From Propionivibrio sp. (lineage in GTDB: Bacteria > Pseudomonadota > Gammaproteobacteria > Burkholderiales > Rhodocyclaceae): DNA of 8,474 nt. The translations under genes and the position numbers were made by a program. Below are positions 5,776 through 8,474 of this stretch, in pieces (the first letter of the stretch is position 1; each line of letters starts with the position of its first letter). The notes beneath the pieces are model-generated. The model worked only from the letters and a program-made list of their open reading frames with translations, was not told the origin of the DNA and did no database searches. The stretch is taken from contig JAGNOM010000106.1 in assembly GCA_017990155.1 (NCBI GenBank), positions 1 to 8,474 of the forward strand, read 5' to 3'.

Positions 5776-6900
5776 GTGATACGCATCGCAACCGGCAAAT
5801 TCAGCTACTTCATGGCAATTCTTGCCTGTTGCTTGCCGTTCGTGAGCGGTCCGGCAATGGCTGAGCGGATCAAGGATCTGGCATCCGTTCAGGGGATTCG
5901 CAACAATCAGCTGGTCGGCTACGGGCTGGTCGTCGGTCTTGACGGTACGGGCGATCAGACGACACAAACACCCTTCACCACCCAGAGCATCATCAACATG
6001 CTGGCGCAGTTGGGCACGACCCTGCCGACGACGCAATCGCTGCAGTTGAAGAACGTCGCGGCGGTGATGATTACGACGAACCTGCCGCCGTTCGCCCGCG
6101 TCGGGCAGCAGATCGACGTGACCGTGTCGTCGATGGGCAACGCCAAGAGCCTGCGCGGCGGCACGCTGATCATGACGCCGCTGAAGGGCGCGGACGGGCA
6201 GATCTACGCGCAGGCGCAAGGCAACCTGATGGTCGGCGGTGCGGGGGCGTCGTCCGGGGGCAGCAAGGCCGTGGTCAACCACCTTCTCGCTGGGCGGATT
6301 TCAGGGGGCGCGACCGTCGAGCGCGAAGTGCCGACGGCCTTGGGCGACGGCCCGTTTGTCCACTACGAGATGAGCACGACCGACTTCGGGACGACGCAGC
6401 GCGTGGTCGAGGCGATCAACCGGGAGATGGGCTTTGGCACGGCGCAAGCGCTCGATGGGCGCCTGATTCGCGTCAGCGCGCCGGAAGAAACGAATTCGCG
6501 TGTCGCCTTCATGGCGCGTGTCGAGAGTCTGGAGGTGCGGCCGACGAAAGCGATGGCCAAGGTCATCGTCAATCCGCGCACGGGGTCGGTGGTGATGAAC
6601 CAGAACGTGACGATCGAGTCCTGCGCCGTGGCGCACGGCGCCTTGTCGGTGGTGGTCAATACCGAACAGCAGGTCAGCCAGCCCAACGCGCTGGCCGGCG
6701 GTCAGACGGTGACGACGGCGCAGTCCGATATCGCCATCACGCAGGGCGGCGGCGCGCTGATGTCGGTCAAGGCCGGCGCCAATCTCGCGGAAGTGATCAA
6801 GGCGATCAACGCGCTCGGCGCGAATCCGCAGGATCTGGTCTCGATTCTCCAGGCGATGAAGGCCGCCGGCGCGCTGCGGGCAGAGCTCGAAGTCATCTGA
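5776..6900 (+). CDS. flgI: Flagellar P-ring protein FlgI
   Basis: FlgI is exported by the Sec route and assembles in the peptidoglycan layer as the P ring around the distal rod, normally helped by the chaperone FlgA (not in this window). The product has 374 residues. A signal peptide at residues 1-29 has a basic start, a hydrophobic core and an AMA cleavage site before ERIKDLASVQGIRNNQLVGY, the family hallmark. GLDGTGDQT, SSMGNAKSLRGGTLIMTPLK and VVMNQNVTIESCAVAHG follow, and it ends NALGANPQDLVSILQAMKAA and LRAELEVI. Only one cysteine (283) remains in the mature protein. The second cysteine of E. coli FlgI, near the C-terminus, is Ala366 here, so the intramolecular disulfide known in E. coli cannot form. 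Confidence 0.97.
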   Translation: MIRIATGKFSYFMAILACCLPFVSGPAMAERIKDLASVQGIRNNQLVGYGLVVGLDGTGDQTTQTPFTTQSIINMLAQLGTTLPTTQSLQLKNVAAVMITTNLPPFARVGQQIDVTVSSMGNAKSLRGGTLIMTPLKGADGQIYAQAQGNLMVGGAGASSGGSKAVVNHLLAGRISGGATVEREVPTALGDGPFVHYEMSTTDFGTTQRVVEAINREMGFGTAQALDGRLIRVSAPEETNSRVAFMARVESLEVRPTKAMAKVIVNPRTGSVVMNQNVTIESCAVAHGALSVVVNTEQQVSQPNALAGGQTVTTAQSDIAITQGGGALMSVKAGANLAEVIKAINALGANPQDLVSILQAMKAAGALRAELEVI

Positions 6901-6939
6901 TTCGCGGTTTTCGGGTGGTCGTCCCGTTTCGGTGGTCGC

Positions 6940-6955
6940 TGGCCCGGAAATTGCA
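6940..6955 (+). promoter_or_regulatory. Weak candidate sigma-54 promoter just before flgJ
   Basis: TGGCCCGGAAATTGCA deviates from TGGCACG-N4-TTGCW at one position (C for A in the -24 element), and the GG/GC spacing is correct. Transcription would start near 6965-6966, only two or three bases before ATG 6968, so the mRNA would be leaderless. It lies in the 67-base flgI-flgJ gap, the longest in the operon. It could be chance in GC-rich DNA, or coding sequence if flgJ starts at GTG 6932. Confidence 0.25.
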
Positions 6956-6967
6956 TCGCTTTCGGCC

Positions 6968-7906
6968 ATGAAAGCCGAAGACCTCAAAGCCAATCACTTT
7001 GTCCTCGATCTGAAGGCAGGTGCCGAACTGCGCGCCAGGATCAAGCAGGACCCGCAAGCCGGACTGAAACAGGCCGCGCAACAGTTTGAAGGCATGCTGC
7101 TGCAGATGATGCTCAAGAGCATGCGTGACGCGACGCCGCAGGACGGGATGATGGAAAGCGACCAGACCCGTTTTTTTACCTCAATTCTCGATCAGCAGCT
7201 GGCGCAGAATCTATCGACTCAGGGCGATCTCGGCTTTGCCGCTCAAATCGAGCAGCAGCTCGGCCGCGCCTCCGCGCTCGGTGGAAGCGACAACGCGTCG
7301 CCGATTGAGGCTCTGCAACAGAGCTTGCTGGCGCGGCAAGCGATAAATTCTTCCGCACGTTTTGTGGGCGGCGGGGCCGAGCGGAATTACGGCGTTCGTG
7401 GAACGACTGCGGTGGATCAAGGTAGTGGCGAAACGAGCCGTCCCGACGAGTTTGTCAATCGCGTCTGGCCGCATGCGGTCGATGCGGCGAACGCCATCGG
7501 TGTGCCGCCGCAGTTTCTGATCGCACAGTCGGCACTCGAAAGCGCCTGGGGCAAGAGCGAGATTCGCCGCGCCGACGGTTCGCCGAGCTACAACCTGTTT
7601 GGTGTCAAGGCCGGGCGGAGCTGGCAGGGCGATACGGTCGAGGTGCAGACGACCGAATACGTCAACGGTGAACCGGTGCAGATGCGGGAGAAATTCCGCG
7701 TCTATGGTTCCTACGCCGAGTCGTTCAATGATTACGCCAATCTCATCCGCAACAACGCGCGTTTCTCGGGTGTCGTCGGTCAGACGGATGGCACGCAGTT
7801 TGCTCGTTCTCTGCAACAGTCGGGCTACGCCACCGACCCGATGTATGCCGACAAACTGAGCCGGATCATCAACGGAACCACACTGCGGCAGGCGCTGGCG
7901 GGTTAG
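6968..7906 (+). CDS. flgJ: FlgJ: flagellar rod cap and peptidoglycan hydrolase
   Basis: FlgJ is a two-domain protein. Its N-terminal domain caps the growing rod, and its C-terminal glycoside hydrolase family 73 (glucosaminidase-type) domain opens the murein so the rod can pass. From ATG 6968 it has 312 residues (E. coli 313). The cap domain lies at about residues 30-95, with AAQQFEGMLLQMMLKSMRDA. A variable Ser/Gly linker follows to about residue 158. The hydrolase domain runs from about residue 160 to 310, with AQSALESAWGK carrying the likely catalytic Glu191, then NLFGVK and YGSYAESFNDYANLIRNN. The start is uncertain: in-frame GTG 6932 would give 324 residues, and neither start has a clear ribosome binding site. 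ATG was chosen on codon type and family length. Confidence 0.94.
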   Translation: MKAEDLKANHFVLDLKAGAELRARIKQDPQAGLKQAAQQFEGMLLQMMLKSMRDATPQDGMMESDQTRFFTSILDQQLAQNLSTQGDLGFAAQIEQQLGRASALGGSDNASPIEALQQSLLARQAINSSARFVGGGAERNYGVRGTTAVDQGSGETSRPDEFVNRVWPHAVDAANAIGVPPQFLIAQSALESAWGKSEIRRADGSPSYNLFGVKAGRSWQGDTVEVQTTEYVNGEPVQMREKFRVYGSYAESFNDYANLIRNNARFSGVVGQTDGTQFARSLQQSGYATDPMYADKLSRIINGTTLRQALAG

Positions 7907-7916
7907 TCGCCAAGAC

Positions 7917-7943
7917 TCAATTTTTCGGCAAATTTGCCGTCAA
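7917..7943 (+). promoter_or_regulatory. Candidate sigma-28 (FliA) promoter for flgK
   Basis: TCAATTTT at 7917-7924, exactly 11 bases of spacer, then GCCGTCAA at 7936-7943. The enterobacterial FliA consensus is TAAAGTTT-N11-GCCGATAA, so each half matches 6 of 8 positions with exact spacing. It lies entirely in the flgJ-flgK gap. Transcription would start near 7950, giving a short leader that still includes AGGAG (7955-7959). flgK is a late, FliA-dependent gene in E. coli and Salmonella, so the location makes sense. The -35 half is imperfect. Confidence 0.5.
7926..7939. promoter_or_regulatory. Perfect 14-base palindrome upstream of flgK
   Basis: CGGCAAATTTGCCG is a perfect dyad, with arms CGGCAA and TTGCCG separated by AT. 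The same arms, separated by TAA, form the dyad at 92-106 upstream of flgB. It overlaps the spacer and the -10 part of the candidate FliA promoter, so a protein bound here could repress or modulate it. There is no T-run after it on the + strand, so it does not look like a terminator. Part of the match may simply come from the GCCG of the FliA -10 element. Confidence 0.4.
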
Positions 7944-7967
7944 TAACATGGAACAGGAGTCCTCTCC

Positions 7968-8474
7968 ATGGGAACAGGAATGATCAGTACCGGATTGTCG
8001 GGCATTCAGGTCGCTCAGCTCGGCTTGCTGACGACCGAGCACAACATAACGAATGCCAACACCGCCGGCTTTAACCGCCAGCGGACGATCCAGGCGACCA
8101 ATGTGGCAATGCTGACCGGCGCCGGCTACGTCGGCCAGGGCGCGCACGTGCAGACGATCTCGCGCATGTACGACAGTTTCCTGTCGACGCAGGTCAATCG
8201 CGCGCAGACGACAAGCAGCGAACTGTCGTCGTACTACACGCAGATCAAGCAGATCGACAACATGCTGGCCGACGCGAACTCCGGTTTGTCGCCAGCGCTC
8301 CAGTCGTTTTTCAGCGGTATTCAGGACGTCGCCGCCAACCCGTCGCTGCTGTCGGCCCGACAGTCGCTTGTTTCATCCGCACAGGCGCTTGTCGCACGCT
8401 ATCAGGGGCTTGAGGATCGCATCAGCCAGATGTACGACGGTGTCAACGAACAGATCACGACGTCGGTGGCGACG
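7968..8474 (+). CDS. flgK: Flagellar hook-associated protein FlgK (HAP1), 5' part only
   Basis: FlgK is the first hook-filament junction protein; it replaces the FlgD cap and links the hook (FlgE) to FlgL and flagellin. Only the first 169 codons are present, and the frame is still open at the window edge. The N-terminus MGTGMISTGLSGIQVAQLGL, followed by TEHNITNANTAGFNRQR, is the FlgK/HAP1 version of the axial-protein signature. The next part (QGAHVQTISRMYDSFLSTQV, SYYTQIKQIDNML, LQSFFSGIQDVAANPS) matches the conserved N-terminal coiled region of FlgK. ATG 7968 follows AGGAG (7955-7959) with eight bases of spacing. It lies 61 bases after flgJ, behind a candidate FliA promoter, and flgL would be expected next. 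Confidence 0.95.
   Translation, partial: MGTGMISTGLSGIQVAQLGLLTTEHNITNANTAGFNRQRTIQATNVAMLTGAGYVGQGAHVQTISRMYDSFLSTQVNRAQTTSSELSSYYTQIKQIDNMLADANSGLSPALQSFFSGIQDVAANPSLLSARQSLVSSAQALVARYQGLEDRISQMYDGVNEQITTSVAT

Noticed and set aside
5818..5832. ILAC at the FlgI signal peptide read as a lipobox
   Set aside because: Leu at the -2 position is atypical, a good AMA signal peptidase I site follows at residue 29, and FlgI is known as a non-lipidated periplasmic ring protein.
7897..7912. Sigma-54-like TGGCGGG...TCGC at the flgJ stop, before flgK
   Set aside because: Three deviations in the core positions; much weaker than the FliA candidate just downstream.
7926..7939. Palindrome read as an intrinsic terminator after flgJ
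   Set aside because: The stem would be only about five pairs with a four-base loop, and no T-run follows on the + strand. The T-run precedes it, and on the - strand it becomes A-rich.
7948..7983. 11-codon mini open frame (ATG 7948 to TGA 7981) overlapping the flgK start, with near-repeats CATGGAACAGGA / CATGGGAACAGGA
   Set aside because: No ribosome binding site precedes it, and a transcript from the candidate FliA promoter would start at about its ATG. Most likely chance similarity caused by the two AGGA-containing segments.

Overview
This window is a canonical, uninterrupted run of flagellar axial-structure genes, all on the + strand: flgB-flgC-flgD-flgE-flgF-flgG-flgH-flgI-flgJ-flgK. flgK is cut by the right edge. 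The P-ring (FlgI) and L-ring (FlgH lipoprotein) genes show a Gram-negative, diderm bacterium. The gene order, GC-rich codon use, a FlgJ with a fused muramidase domain and the close protein resemblance to beta/gamma-proteobacterial homologues suggest a proteobacterium. My best guess is a betaproteobacterium of the Rhodocyclales type; this is an inference from overall look, not a database result.

Layout: positions 1-221 hold no gene I can support. They carry a full-consensus sigma-54 (-24/-12) promoter at 170-185, with a perfect dyad about 70 bases further upstream that could be an activator site. flgB to flgI (222-6900) are tightly packed with gaps of 5-34 bases. flgI and flgJ are separated by 67 bases, and flgJ and flgK by 61 bases. 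The flgJ-flgK gap holds a candidate sigma-28 (FliA) promoter and a second dyad that shares its half-sites with the one upstream of flgB.

How the genes work together: FlgB, FlgC, FlgF and FlgG build the proximal and distal rod. FlgJ caps the growing rod and cuts peptidoglycan to let it through. FlgI and FlgH form the P- and L-ring bushings. FlgD caps the growing hook, FlgE is the hook subunit, and FlgK is the first hook-filament junction protein. The promoter candidates fit the usual logic: sigma-54 for hook-basal-body genes, and FliA for the late junction gene flgK.

I see no wholly new system here. The points most worth a second look are: a roughly 175-residue alanine-rich insertion with internal 55-residue repeats in the hook protein FlgE, with codon use unlike its surroundings; a possible second sigma-54 promoter inside the 3' end of flgD, aimed at flgE; paired CGGCAA/TTGCCG dyads upstream of flgB and flgK; a weakly signalled flgJ start that could be leaderless; and a FlgI that keeps only one of the two cysteines of the enterobacterial P-ring protein.
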